Assembly (NCBI GenBank): GCA_021776245.1 | Contig: JAJFGF010000054.1 | Span: forward strand, 310,001 to 374,000 | Origin: Hyphococcus sp. | Lineage (GTDB): Bacteria; Pseudomonadota; Alphaproteobacteria; Caulobacterales; Parvularculaceae | Direction of reading: 5' to 3' | Length of the DNA: 64,000 bases | In this document: piece after piece, positions 52,832 to 61,777 of the stretch | How the letters are laid out: every line of letters begins with the position of its first letter | How positions within the stretch are numbered: position 1 is the first letter of the stretch | The notes under the pieces: model-generated | Told to the model about the DNA's origin: nothing | Database searches by the model: none | What the model saw: the letters and a program-made list of their open reading frames with translations, nothing else | Program-made: the position numbers and the translations under genes

Positions 52832-53428
52832 ATGCATTTTCTACGTAACATGATCATTGCCTTCGCCGTGCTGCTCGCCGTGGCGCCATCGGGGCATGCG
52901 CAAGCTGCAACGCATGCAAAAATCCAGACTTCGATGGGCGACATCATTGTTGAATTATATCCTGAACAGGCGCCGGCGACGGCCGCGAATTTTCTCGACT
53001 ACGCAACTTCCGGGCATTATGACCGGACGCTTTTTCATCGCGTGGTCAAAGGATATGTTATTCAGGGCGGGGGTTATTCAAGGCTTTATACCGAGCGCGT
53101 TATGCGCGATCCGATCGCCTATGAAGGCGATAATGGCCTGAAAAACACCCGCGGGACGATCGCAATGGCGCGCGGCGATGATCCTGATAGCGCCCAATCA
53201 CAATGGTTCATTAATCTTCGCGACAATGTAAGGTTTGACCATCGCGTTACCGATCTCGGACCGATTTACGGCTATGCGGTTTTTGGCCGTGTCGTCGACG
53301 GTATTGATGTCGCCGACGCCATTGGCGAGGTTGCAACGGGTGAAGCCGGCCCGTTTGACGAAGACGTTCCGCTTGAACAAATTTTTATCCTGCGTGTTGA
53401 TCCGGTAGATTGGCCGACGCCGGAGTGA
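52832..53428 (+). CDS. periplasmic cyclophilin-type peptidylprolyl isomerase
   Basis: A 198-residue PpiA-like protein. A signal peptide (MIIAFAVLLAVAPSGHAQA) is followed by the cyclophilin core: TSMGDIIVELYPEQAPATAANF, HRVVKGYVIQGGGYS, RGTIAMARG and SAQSQWFINL (catalytic region). It catalyses proline cis-trans isomerisation for periplasmic or outer-membrane folding. It lies directly after pgi and before a LysE exporter whose start is six bases after its stop. Confidence 0.92.
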   Translation: MHFLRNMIIAFAVLLAVAPSGHAQAATHAKIQTSMGDIIVELYPEQAPATAANFLDYATSGHYDRTLFHRVVKGYVIQGGGYSRLYTERVMRDPIAYEGDNGLKNTRGTIAMARGDDPDSAQSQWFINLRDNVRFDHRVTDLGPIYGYAVFGRVVDGIDVADAIGEVATGEAGPFDEDVPLEQIFILRVDPVDWPTPE

Positions 53429-53434
53429 CGCGCG

Positions 53435-54031
53435 TTGCTCGCTGACATTGTTGCCCTTTGCCTGGCGGTTTTTGCGCTGCTCGGATCGCCTGGTCCGGGA
53501 CCGCTGGCGCTGGCCGGCGTCGGCGCAGCCTTCGGGCCGCGCAAAGGCGCGAACTTCCTGTTCGGCATTCTTGTGGCCATTGCTGTTGTCATGGTGCTCA
53601 CAGGATTTGGCGCGTCCGCGCTGTTGTCCGCGTCGCCAAAGCTGCGCGTTGCCGTGCAGTTGCTGGCGCTCGGCTATATTATTTATGTTGCGTGGCGCGT
53701 TGCTGGCGTTGCAGCATTCGCCGGCGGGGCGGAAAAAACAGCGCCTTCATTCACAGACGGCTTTCTGCTCAACATCCTCAATCCAAAAGCATATGCTGCA
53801 TTCACCGCGATTTTTGCAGCGTTTCCCATCGCGCATACACAGCCGCTTGTATCGGCTGGCCTCACAGCTACGATCAGCTTTGTTTTGGTGGTCATCATTG
53901 ACACGGCCTGGCTCATGGCGGGCGCCGGATTGAGGCCCATCGCCGCCGATCCGGTGCGTGGGCGCCCATTGCGCATCCTGTTTGCAACGATGATGGTTGC
54001 CGCTGCTGTTTATGGGCTGACGCGCCTTTAA
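53435..54031 (+). CDS. LysE-family translocator
   Basis: A 198-residue protein with six transmembrane helices and the LysE/RhtB start LLGSPGPGPLALAGVG, plus the family motif NILNPKAY in the middle. It exports amino acids or similar small molecules; the substrate is unclear. The start codon is TTG at 53435 with CGGAG overlapping the previous stop. It is in the same transcription run as the cyclophilin gene. Confidence 0.85.
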   Translation: MLADIVALCLAVFALLGSPGPGPLALAGVGAAFGPRKGANFLFGILVAIAVVMVLTGFGASALLSASPKLRVAVQLLALGYIIYVAWRVAGVAAFAGGAEKTAPSFTDGFLLNILNPKAYAAFTAIFAAFPIAHTQPLVSAGLTATISFVLVVIIDTAWLMAGAGLRPIAADPVRGRPLRILFATMMVAAAVYGLTRL

Positions 54032-54093
54032 CGACGCTCCATTGCTCCCTTTCGCGGCATCGGCTAGATGCGTTCCAGCAAAGTGAAAATGTC

Positions 54094-55575
54094 ATGGTGA
54101 AAAAACAAAAAACATTCCGGCCAAAGGCGCGCGTGCCGCGCGGCTTTAGAGATCGTCTCGGTGACGAACTTGGCGCTGAGCGCGAGATGCTCGCGCGCAT
54201 CAGCGTGGTTTATGAGGCCCATGGCTTTGATCCGCTGGAAACGCCGGCATTTGAATATACCGATGCGCTCGGAAAATTTTTGCCGGACGTAGATCGGCCC
54301 AATGCGGGCGTGTTTTCGCTGCAGGATGATGATCAGCAATGGATAAGCCTGCGCTATGATTTAACGGCGCCGCTCGCTCGCTTCGTTGCAGAAAATTATG
54401 ACGGCCTGCCGAAACCCTTTCGCCGCTATCAGGTCGGCCCGGTCTGGCGCAATGAAAAACCGGGACCAGGGCGGTTCCGGCAGTTTACGCAATGCGACGC
54501 TGACACAGTTGGCGCTCCCGCGCCCTATGCGGACGCGGAAATGTGCGTTCTTTTTGCCGAGGTGATCGAAGCTGCGGGTGTTTCAAAAAGCGATTTTGCC
54601 ATCCGCGTCAGCAACCGGAAGATTGTCGACGGTTTATTTGAAAAACTCGGGCTGGCAAATCTGGAAGGCGATCAAACGCGTCTTAATGTCATGCGGAGCA
54701 TGGACAAATTCGATCGGCTTGGCGAGGCTGGCGTTCGCCTGCTTCTAGGTCCGGGCCGAAAAGATGAAAGCGGCGATTTCACCGAAGGCGTGAAACTGTC
54801 CGATTCAAATATCGATGCGGTCATTTCATTTCTAACCTCGACGGTCGCCGGCGACGGCCCGGCGACCCTCGGCAATCTGTCGGCGATACTGAGCGAGACC
54901 GAAAGCGGAAAGTCAGGCATTGATGAATTAATTGAGATATCACGGCAAATTCCTGACGATTACAAAAACTCAGTCGCCATCGATTGTTCGATCATTCGCG
55001 GCCTGGAATATTACACCGGGCCTGTGTTCGAAGCGGACCTCACATTTACGGCGACGGATGAAAAGGGCCGCCCGGTGCGCTTGGGGTCGGTCGGCGGCGG
55101 CGGGCGCTATGACGGGCTTGTGGAGCGCTTCAAAGGGGTAAAGGTTCCGTCGGTCGGTATTTCCGTTGGCGTCTCACGCCTCCTGGCGGCGCTTGCATTA
55201 AGAAATCCGGAACAGGCATCGCCAAGCGGGCCAATTGTCGTGCTTGCTCTCGAAAAAGATCAAATGGCGGCCTATCAAAAAATGGCGGCCGAACTGCGCG
55301 CTGGAGGCTTGCGCGCGGAAGTTTATCTCGGCGGCTCGAATTTCGCCAAGCAGCTTAAATATGCGGACAAACGCGCTGCGCCGGTTGCAATTATTCAAGG
55401 CGAAGACGAGCGCGCCAAAGGCGAGGTAACGATAAAAGACCTCGTCCTTGGCGCTGAACTGTCGAAAAAAATCGAAGACAATACGCAATGGCGTGAGGAC
55501 CAGCCGGCGCAATTTTCGGCAAAGCGCGAAGATCTTATCGATGCCGTTAAAAAGACCTTGGCGCGTCATCTTTAG
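54094..55575 (+). CDS. hisS: histidyl-tRNA synthetase
   Basis: A 493-residue class II synthetase. Motif 2 region FRRYQVGPVWRNEKPGPGRFRQF is present, with DADTVGAPAPYADAEM, the histidine-specific RGLEYYTGPVFEADL and motif 3 SVGGGGRYDGLV, then the C-terminal anticodon-binding domain. Motif 2 with GPGRFRQF fits the alphaproteobacterial form, which in several species charges tRNA-His that lacks the extra G-1; that trait is inferred by lineage. Overlaps the convergent AEC gene by four bases. Confidence 0.95.
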   Translation: MVKKQKTFRPKARVPRGFRDRLGDELGAEREMLARISVVYEAHGFDPLETPAFEYTDALGKFLPDVDRPNAGVFSLQDDDQQWISLRYDLTAPLARFVAENYDGLPKPFRRYQVGPVWRNEKPGPGRFRQFTQCDADTVGAPAPYADAEMCVLFAEVIEAAGVSKSDFAIRVSNRKIVDGLFEKLGLANLEGDQTRLNVMRSMDKFDRLGEAGVRLLLGPGRKDESGDFTEGVKLSDSNIDAVISFLTSTVAGDGPATLGNLSAILSETESGKSGIDELIEISRQIPDDYKNSVAIDCSIIRGLEYYTGPVFEADLTFTATDEKGRPVRLGSVGGGGRYDGLVERFKGVKVPSVGISVGVSRLLAALALRNPEQASPSGPIVVLALEKDQMAAYQKMAAELRAGGLRAEVYLGGSNFAKQLKYADKRAAPVAIIQGEDERAKGEVTIKDLVLGAELSKKIEDNTQWREDQPAQFSAKREDLIDAVKKTLARHL

Positions 55576-56510
55576 GTGAAAGCAATCAAGACGCCCGATA
55601 TTGTCAGGATCGACAGCAAAGTCGTGACGCTGACGGCTGCTGCAGTTTCCGTTTGATAAACGCCATACTGGCTCGCGATAATAAACGAAGCGACGCCTGA
55701 GGGTACAAACACAAAAAGCGCCAGCGCTCCGCGATAAGCGGGATCGCCAAGCCCCAGGAAATGGGCGATGCCAAGGGCGATCATCGGCAGGGCAAGCATT
55801 TTAATTGCCGCGATAGAGGCGACGCGTCCGGCGACTGCGCCGATTGCAGGAAATTGATGGGTTGCTAAAAACAACCCAAGCGAAAATAGCGCTGTCGGGC
55901 CGGCGGCCCGCCCGAGAATATTGAAAAATAATTCAAATGGGCCGGCCAACGAAAATCCAGAAGCTGAGTACGCAAAACCGGCTGCCGCTGCAGCAACCAA
56001 CGGATTGCGAAACGGATCGGTGACAAATTTTACCGCGCGATTTGAAAGCGCCATGGCGCTGTCGCGCGGCGTCATCAGCGCTGCGCCAATGGCGATAATG
56101 AAAATTCCTTCAACCAGCATCAATACGACAAAGGGCCGCCCCCAGCCTTCGATCGTCAACGCGATCGGCAGGCCTAGAAACACTGCGTTGCCAAGCGTTG
56201 ATGAAAGCGCATGGGCGCCAGCCTCTTCTTTTGTCAGGGGAAAGAGCAATTGCGATAGCAAATATGCGCCGAAGATCGCCGTAAACGCGGCAATTCCATA
56301 AGAAAGCGCAAGAGAAAAATCCTCTGGTCCCGGCGGCGCAGTTCCCGCAGTTAAGCCAAACAACGCTGCAGGCATGGCGAATCGAAAAACAAATTTATTA
56401 AGCGCCTGGGCCTCGGCGCCGGTCATCAATTGAAAACGGCCGGCAAGGACGCCGGCGGCGATGATTGCGAAAACCGGCAAAGCGAGATTGATAACGGCGT
56501 ACATCAGCAT
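55572..56510 (-). CDS. AEC (auxin efflux carrier) family transporter
   Basis: About 312 residues with the start at 56510; an upstream Met at 56555 would add 15. Ten hydrophobic helices in two repeats of five, with the polar break NPLVAAAAAGFAYSASGF in the middle and FVPSGVASFIIASQYGV near the end, as in bacterial AEC permeases. They move organic acids or malonate; the substrate is not evident. It is convergent with hisS and divergent from the DUF2794 gene. Confidence 0.85.
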   Translation of the reverse strand: MLMYAVINLALPVFAIIAAGVLAGRFQLMTGAEAQALNKFVFRFAMPAALFGLTAGTAPPGPEDFSLALSYGIAAFTAIFGAYLLSQLLFPLTKEEAGAHALSSTLGNAVFLGLPIALTIEGWGRPFVVLMLVEGIFIIAIGAALMTPRDSAMALSNRAVKFVTDPFRNPLVAAAAAGFAYSASGFSLAGPFELFFNILGRAAGPTALFSLGLFLATHQFPAIGAVAGRVASIAAIKMLALPMIALGIAHFLGLGDPAYRGALALFVFVPSGVASFIIASQYGVYQTETAAAVSVTTLLSILTISGVLIAFT

Positions 56511-56588
56511 GGCCTTGAGCTGTGGGCGCCGCATGTGTCTGGCGGTTGGCCACAAGGGTCAAGGTGTGTGGCGCAGCTGAAAAAGGGC

Positions 56589-56669
56589 CGGACGGGCGAT
56601 GAAAGCCTGATCTCCCGGGGGCTGGGGGCGATGGTTAAAACCGGAAAGCCCTGCCGACTCACCCGTCCG
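56589..56669 (+). other. candidate structured RNA leader upstream of DUF2794
   Basis: CGGACGGG (56589-56596) pairs perfectly with CCCGTCCG (56662-56669), closing a 65-base region in which GGGCT (56619-56623) can pair with AGCCC (56647-56651) and GGTT with AACC (56633-56642). It occupies the gap between the divergent AEC gene and the DUF2794 start at 56772. It resembles no riboswitch class I can name; partial resemblance of GGCGATGG to fluoride RNAs does not extend to the full consensus. May be a promoter-proximal RNA or only GC-rich sequence. Confidence 0.3.
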
Positions 56670-56713
56670 ACGCAATCACCATGGAGGCCAATTCAGGCGC
56701 GGAGAGGGATCAA

Positions 56714-56728
56714 TTAAGGCTATTTTAA
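56714..56728. promoter_or_regulatory. CtrA-type box TTAA-N7-TTAA before DUF2794
   Basis: TTAAGGCTATTTTAA is a perfect TTAA-N7-TTAA site ending 43 bases before the DUF2794 start codon at 56772. The location, near a promoter on the correct strand, is better than chance alone would give, but no -10/-35 was assigned. Confidence 0.45.
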
Positions 56729-56771
56729 GGATAGCGCTCGCCGATTGGCTGTATTGTGAGGAGCCTGGGAC

Positions 56772-57149
56772 TTGCCACCGCGCCTGGTCCGGGCGAAACT
56801 TGGCCTAATGCGTTCGAGACCATTATCGCCGGCCCGAAAACCCAGCGCTGAACCTGTATCGTTCACGCGCTCCGAATTGACCCGCATTCTCGGCGTTTAC
56901 GGCTATTTTGTCGCTGCCGACGATTGGCGCGATTACGCCATTGATTGCCTTAGCGACGCTGCCGTGTTTTCCATTTTCAGGCGGGCCTCGGAGATGCCGT
57001 TATACCGGATCGAAAAACGGCCAAAACTGGCGCGCAGGCATGGCGCGTTTGTCATTGTCTCAATGACTGGAGCGATCTTGAAACGCGGCCATGACCTCGG
57101 CCATATATTGCGTTTCTTTGATCGGCAAAAATTGAAACTGGCGCCATGA
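56772..57149 (+). CDS. DUF2794 domain protein
   Basis: A 125-residue protein starting at TTG 56772, which has a strong GAGGAG eight bases upstream; ATG 56808 lacks one. The core SELTRILGVYGYFVAADDWRDYAIDCL, AVFSIFRRASEMPLYRIEKRPKLARR and ILKRGHDLGHILRFF is the alphaproteobacterial DUF2794. The basic N-terminus (RAKLGLMRSRPLSPARKPS) is variable and possibly nucleic-acid binding. A CtrA-type box upstream suggests cell-cycle timing. Function is unknown. It is nine bases convergent to the TTC38-like gene. Confidence 0.85.
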   Translation: MPPRLVRAKLGLMRSRPLSPARKPSAEPVSFTRSELTRILGVYGYFVAADDWRDYAIDCLSDAAVFSIFRRASEMPLYRIEKRPKLARRHGAFVIVSMTGAILKRGHDLGHILRFFDRQKLKLAP

Positions 57150-57158
57150 GCCTGCCGG

Positions 57159-58397
57159 TTACCGCAACAGTGTGACTGGCTCGTCCTCAGCGGTTACGCA
57201 TGATTCATAGGTCTCAACAAAAACATGACGCTGGGCGTGGCTGCCGCCGATTTTCTGTAATTTCGGCAAAACCGGTACAAGCTTTGCAGCAGTGCTGTCA
57301 TAATTTCCGGCGATAAAGTCAACGAGACATTCAGCAGCCGGCACGCAAACACCGCCCCAGATCAAACCAGCGTCGCCGTCCAATTGATCTGCATGGCGGC
57401 GCATCGACGCCAGAAACTGTTCTGCTTCGCCGTCATTGCCGGCGCGCGCCAGTGCATAAATATAGTGTAGATCGTGGAACGGAAGGAGATGTTCGCCTGC
57501 GCGCAGGCGCGCTTGTTCGACGACCGGCGCCCAGCGGTTCCCGACATCTGCGCCGCGCAATTCCAGGCGCCATAGCATGGAAACCGCGCCGATCTGTTCC
57601 TGCGGAAATTCCGGCCATTCGCCCCAAAGCCGCGCATCGTAAATTGCAAGCGCTTCGTCATGTTTGCCAAGCGCCAACCGGAACAACGCCGCGTGCCACC
57701 AATTGTGGTCGCGAATAAATGTTCCTTTTTTCTCCCATGTGTGTGCGCAATGGTCCAGCCAGCGGGCGCCTTCTTTGGCGCGACCTTCGGTGACCATGAC
57801 ATGGGCGACTGCATGATGCGCCCAGGCATCGTCAATCGCGATTTCCGCAGCGTGAAGGCCTTCCTGCTCGGCTTCCCGCAAGCGGTGATTTTGCTCCAGG
57901 GCAAATGCGATCATGCCATGGGCATAAGGCGCACCCTCATGGACAATGGCGGCGCGCTGCCCAAAGCGCAAAAGCGCTGCGTGATCGCCGAGATTAAACG
58001 CGTGATATTGGCCCCATTTAATGGCGCAGAGATCTGCGGGCCAGCGTACGGTCAACTCGTCGAGAAAGGTGAGTGCGCCGGCAAAATCCTTTAACGCCCA
58101 GGCGCCGGCGGCCGCGCAAAAAAGCTGCTCGCGGTCATTTGCTGAATTGGCGTGATCGCGCATCCGCTTGAGATAGGGCGCCGCGAAATCCCAGCCTTCT
58201 GCTCCTTCAAACGCCATATGGAGCGCTGCTGCATGGGCGTTTAAAAGCGGCGCGCCGGGGTTTTCATCGGCGATCTCAAAAAGCTCACGCAGATTAGCGC
58301 CGTAACTCAAAAACTCAGTGACATAGCGGTTATAACCGCGCGCGGCCTCCGCATTGGCGCCGCTGATGGCAAGATCGAAACAATCTTTAACACTCAT
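57159..58397 (-). CDS. TTC38-like helical repeat protein
   Basis: About 412 residues from MSVKDCFDL at 58397. It is made of helical hairpin repeats like the TPR-like fold of human TTC38 (EGAPYAHGMIAFALEQNHRLREAE, AWAHHAVAHVMVTEGRAKEGARWL, HNWWHAALFRLALGKHDEAL). The pairs of His and Trp in HHAVAHVM and HNWWH are the strongest family mark. No signal peptide, so it is cytoplasmic. The function of this family is unknown in bacteria. A bidirectional-looking terminator separates it from BI-1. Confidence 0.75.
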   Translation of the reverse strand: MSVKDCFDLAISGANAEAARGYNRYVTEFLSYGANLRELFEIADENPGAPLLNAHAAALHMAFEGAEGWDFAAPYLKRMRDHANSANDREQLFCAAAGAWALKDFAGALTFLDELTVRWPADLCAIKWGQYHAFNLGDHAALLRFGQRAAIVHEGAPYAHGMIAFALEQNHRLREAEQEGLHAAEIAIDDAWAHHAVAHVMVTEGRAKEGARWLDHCAHTWEKKGTFIRDHNWWHAALFRLALGKHDEALAIYDARLWGEWPEFPQEQIGAVSMLWRLELRGADVGNRWAPVVEQARLRAGEHLLPFHDLHYIYALARAGNDGEAEQFLASMRRHADQLDGDAGLIWGGVCVPAAECLVDFIAGNYDSTAAKLVPVLPKLQKIGGSHAQRHVFVETYESCVTAEDEPVTLLR

Positions 58398-58486
58398 GAC
58401 AGGGATATTACCGGGCAGCTGTAGGGAGGGCAAATCGCGTTCCCTGACAAATGGTCACGCTCCTGTCAGGGTTGGTTTGGCGGCAG

Positions 58487-58517
58487 AAAAAACCCCCGCT
58501 AAAAAGCAGGGGTTTTT
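58487..58517 (-). terminator. terminator of the BI-1 gene
   Basis: The stem AAAAACCCC(C)GCT / AGCAGGGGTTTTT (58488-58500 and 58505-58517), with one mismatch and an AAAA loop, has on the minus strand a run of T after the stem. It lies 20 bases beyond the BI-1 stop and stops read-through into the TTC38-like gene. Confidence 0.85.
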
Positions 58518-58536
58518 CCGGAAAATTCAAATAACG

Positions 58537-59268
58537 CTAGTCACGCATGAATCCGAGAATATTTAGGACATGAACAAAGAGCGTGACGAATGAGCCATAA
58601 AGAGCAAATGCGCCGAAGATCGCTGCCCGGTCATTTGTCGCGCTACCTTCACGATACATAGACTTGATCATTTGCGTTTCATACATCGTAACCGCCGAAA
58701 TAAAGACAACAACGGCCGACGAAATGAATAGACTGGCAATACTGGCACCAAAAAACAATGTTTGAACGATGAGTGCAACAAGTAAGACAATTCCCGTGAT
58801 GCTCAGGATACTCGCCCAACTGGTTAGGTCCCTTTTGGTGGTGTAGCCGTAAAGGCTCGTTGCGCCAAAAATGGACGCTGAAATAAAGAATGCGCGATAA
58901 ATATCCGCAGCCGCGCCCGATTGCTGGAAGTAGAACAGCATTGGCGCGATAAGCAGGCCCCATAAGGCCGCGTAAAGCCAAAACACAGCATGTGCGGCTA
59001 TCTTTGAACCGGAAAATATCACTCTTGGCGCGACAAACATGCCGATCACCACAATGCCGCCAAACGCTAGCCATTTTAGGGGCGTGGCGGCGATTTGATA
59101 CATAAGCGCTTCGTTGCTCGCGAGATACATCGACACTAGTCCGGTGCCGGCAACAGCGAGAGCCATGTAATTGTAAACGCCGAGCATATATTGGCGCAGG
59201 CCCTGATCGATGGCGACGCCGCCGGCGTCGGCAACAGAGCCGCCAAATTGTCTGCGTGGTTCGTTCAT
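58537..59268 (-). CDS. Bax inhibitor-1/YccA family membrane protein
   Basis: A 243-residue protein with seven transmembrane helices of the BI-1 (TMBIM) family. The C-terminal Asp-containing half-membrane motif DRAAIFGAFALYGSFVTLFVHVLNILGF and SAVVVFISAVTMYETQMIKSMY are diagnostic. Bacterial YccA protects and regulates FtsH; related proteins conduct calcium. AAGGA precedes the ATG. It is monocistronic, with the terminator at 58487. Confidence 0.92.
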   Translation of the reverse strand: MNEPRRQFGGSVADAGGVAIDQGLRQYMLGVYNYMALAVAGTGLVSMYLASNEALMYQIAATPLKWLAFGGIVVIGMFVAPRVIFSGSKIAAHAVFWLYAALWGLLIAPMLFYFQQSGAAADIYRAFFISASIFGATSLYGYTTKRDLTSWASILSITGIVLLVALIVQTLFFGASIASLFISSAVVVFISAVTMYETQMIKSMYREGSATNDRAAIFGAFALYGSFVTLFVHVLNILGFMRD

Positions 59269-59453
59269 AAAATCAGTCCTTTGCGCGTTCGCTTGCCGGG
59301 GCTAAAAAAGGCCAGCAATTGGGTGTAGGTAATATCGGGGTCTGCGTGCTTCCGATCAAGGGGGAGAAACCAATGAATTCGCGGTTTTTTACCTGTCCCT
59401 GGCGGGCCCTCTCATGCATGATTTCATTAACCATTCCAGGAAACAGCCGCCTT

Positions 59454-60785
59454 CTATGCGGCAATCTGAAAACGCGCCGCGAAAAAACCATCCATGCCGC
59501 CGGAGGGGGCGAGCATTGAAGGCAGAGTGCGCAGATCGCCGTCCCGGGTGATTGCCTCACTGAGACCGCCGATTTCCTCGGCCGTCACAGGACGCCGGGA
59601 CAGCGCCGGATGGCGGGCGAGGGCTTCGCGCGCCTGATTTTCACCCTCCGCCCGCTGCAGGGAGCAGACGCAATAAACAAAAACGCCGTCTGGTTTCAAA
59701 AGTGTGATCGCGTGATCGATCATTTTTGCCTGCAGCGTGGCCAGGGAAGCGACGTCGGTTTCCGATTTCGACCACGGGATGTCCGGGTGGCGCCGGATCG
59801 TACCGGTCGCCGAACAGGGCGCATCAAGGAGGATCGCATCGGCGTTTTCGGACGGGCGCCATTGCAACAGGTCTTCGGCAATCGTCTCGGCGTGAAGGCC
59901 GGTGCGCTCAAGGTTTTCTGTCACGCGCCGCAATCTCACGCCTGCTTTATCGACCGCTGTCACGATGCCGCCTCGCGCCGCAAGCTGTAGTGTTTTGCCG
60001 CCAGGCGCCGCGCATAAATCAAAAACACGTTTGCCGCCTATATCGCCAAGTAATCTAACCGGCAGGCTGGCGGCTGCGTCCTGCACCCACCAGGCGCCCT
60101 CATCAAATCCATCGAGCGCGGTGACGTCGCTGACGCGATTCAGTCTGAGCGATCCCATCGGCAATAATTCTGCATCAAGACGGTCGCGCCATTGTTCAGC
60201 GTCCTCAGGGCGCTTTAATGTCAAATCAAGCGGCGGTTCGCGGTGATGGGCTTCGGCGATGGCGCGCGTTATTTGCGGGCCATAATTGCGCTCCCAGGCG
60301 CGCCACAACCAGGCTGGCGTGTCGGTGCGCGCCGGTAGCTTTGCAAGCGTTGCTGCGCCCTTGTCGCTGATCTTGCGCGCCACCGCATTGATGAGCTTGG
60401 CGTAGCCAGCATTCTCGCGGCGCTCGCTGGCGAGAGAAACGGCCGTGGATACGGCGGCATGGGCCGGGGTTTCTAAAAATAGAGTCTGGGCGGCGGCCAG
60501 GCGCAAAATATCCATGACGCGCACTGCTTTTTTCGGCAGCGGCCGGTCGATATAGGCGCCGACAATATGGTCCAGCGACCCGCGCCGCCGCAAAACGGCC
60601 GTCGCCAGGGCGCGGGCGAAACCGCGGTCCGGGCCGGTCAGTTGGTCAAAAGACCGGCAGGCGCCAAGCGCCTCGTCAAACGCCTGTCCCTCCCGGACAA
60701 GTTCCAGGATATCAAGCGCCGCACGGCGTGCATCGAGGCCTGCAGGGGCGCTGGATGGCATGGTATTTTCTCGCAGATCAGTCAT
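59454..60785 (-). CDS. rsmB: 16S rRNA (cytosine(967)-C5)-methyltransferase RsmB
   Basis: About 443 residues from MTDLREN at 60785; longer frames upstream are unlikely. Residues 15-150 form the NusB-like RNA-binding domain (ARRAALDILELVREGQAFDEAL). The methyltransferase domain has the SAM loop DLCAAPGGKTLQLA, motif IV DAPCSATGTIRRHPDI (Cys near 322) and motif VI VYCVCSLQRAEGE with the catalytic Cys near 373. It methylates C967 of 16S rRNA. It is divergent from the YbjN-like gene. Confidence 0.92.
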   Translation of the reverse strand: MTDLRENTMPSSAPAGLDARRAALDILELVREGQAFDEALGACRSFDQLTGPDRGFARALATAVLRRRGSLDHIVGAYIDRPLPKKAVRVMDILRLAAAQTLFLETPAHAAVSTAVSLASERRENAGYAKLINAVARKISDKGAATLAKLPARTDTPAWLWRAWERNYGPQITRAIAEAHHREPPLDLTLKRPEDAEQWRDRLDAELLPMGSLRLNRVSDVTALDGFDEGAWWVQDAAASLPVRLLGDIGGKRVFDLCAAPGGKTLQLAARGGIVTAVDKAGVRLRRVTENLERTGLHAETIAEDLLQWRPSENADAILLDAPCSATGTIRRHPDIPWSKSETDVASLATLQAKMIDHAITLLKPDGVFVYCVCSLQRAEGENQAREALARHPALSRRPVTAEEIGGLSEAITRDGDLRTLPSMLAPSGGMDGFFAARFQIAA

Positions 60786-60923
60786 AAGCCCCCGCGTAAA
60801 CCACGGCGCGGCGGCAAAGTCACCAAAAACCCTCGGCTGGCGGCGCGATGGTTTTTGCCGTAGAATGACGCTGGGCGAGCGGTCGTCCAAATGCGCCATC
60901 GAATATGGGGAAGGCGAGGGGTT

Positions 60924-61625
60924 ATGAAAAAGACAATAGCAGTACTTTGCACCGGAATCGCTGCGCTTTCGGGCGCATACGCCCAGCAAAAAGTCGCGAA
61001 TCCAAAAAGCGCGATCGAAAATTTTGATCCTGGCTCTGTTGGACCGGTTCTCAGCGAGCTGGGCGTTGCCTGGCAGGCGCAAAAAAATGACAGGGGCCAG
61101 AACTATATCATCGCCAATGCAGGCGGCGTCTTAAATTTCATCCTGGCGCCTGCGGCCTGCCGTGTTGACGGCACTTCCGACTGTATTGGCCTTAATATGT
61201 TGTCGGTCTTCGACGGCAACGCGAATCCTCAAACAGTACGTGCATTTAACCATCGCTATGCGTTTGCCCGCGCGGGCATCGATCCTTCCGGCGCGGCCTA
61301 TATCAGTCGCTATGAAATTTCCGATTATGGAATGCCGCGCGGCAATCTGGCGACATCAATTCAGGTATTCGTGATTCAGGCGGTAGCGTTTGGCTCGGAG
61401 CTCGAAACTGCGCGTCGCACCGTGAGCCTTGAGGGCTATGCGGACGACCTTGCGGCAAAGGAGCTCAATCGGCAGGGGCTAAGTGATATGACCGGCGTTG
61501 AGATACATGCGACCAATCCTATTGACCGGCACCGACAGGGCCTAGAAGACAGCGCAATCGCGTTACGTCAATTCATTCTTGATAAGTCAGCGCCGCGCAA
61601 CAAAATCGACAATTTTACGGAATAA
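60924..61625 (+). CDS. secreted YbjN-like protein
   Basis: A 233-residue protein starting at ATG 60924 (GGCGAGG upstream). A signal peptide (KKTIAVLCTGIAALSGAYAQ) is followed by a YbjN-like alpha/beta domain (GPVLSELGVAWQAQKNDRGQNYI, FNHRYAFARAGIDPSGAAYISRYEI) with two Cys (AACRVDGTSDCIGL) that may form a disulfide. The C-terminus is helical and polar. YbjN proteins influence motility and exopolysaccharide in enterics, but the molecular role is unknown; the assignment is by pattern only. Confidence 0.65.
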   Translation: MKKTIAVLCTGIAALSGAYAQQKVANPKSAIENFDPGSVGPVLSELGVAWQAQKNDRGQNYIIANAGGVLNFILAPAACRVDGTSDCIGLNMLSVFDGNANPQTVRAFNHRYAFARAGIDPSGAAYISRYEISDYGMPRGNLATSIQVFVIQAVAFGSELETARRTVSLEGYADDLAAKELNRQGLSDMTGVEIHATNPIDRHRQGLEDSAIALRQFILDKSAPRNKIDNFTE

Positions 61626-61777
61626 TCAGGATTACTTACGCGCACGCGGCGCCGCTGCAGAGTGATCGGGACAACCCCGGGCATGTTTTTTGACCTGCCT
61701 CAATGCGCATGTGACGATTTAGCCAAAAATGGCAAAAACGCGCATTATGGATGCGGGCAACTGACCGGCCAAAGACA

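Noticed and set aside
56589-56669. Identification of the leader as a fluoride riboswitch because of GGCGATGG.
   Set aside because: The conserved 3' part and pseudoknot partners of the fluoride class are not seen, and the downstream gene is not a fluoride exporter.
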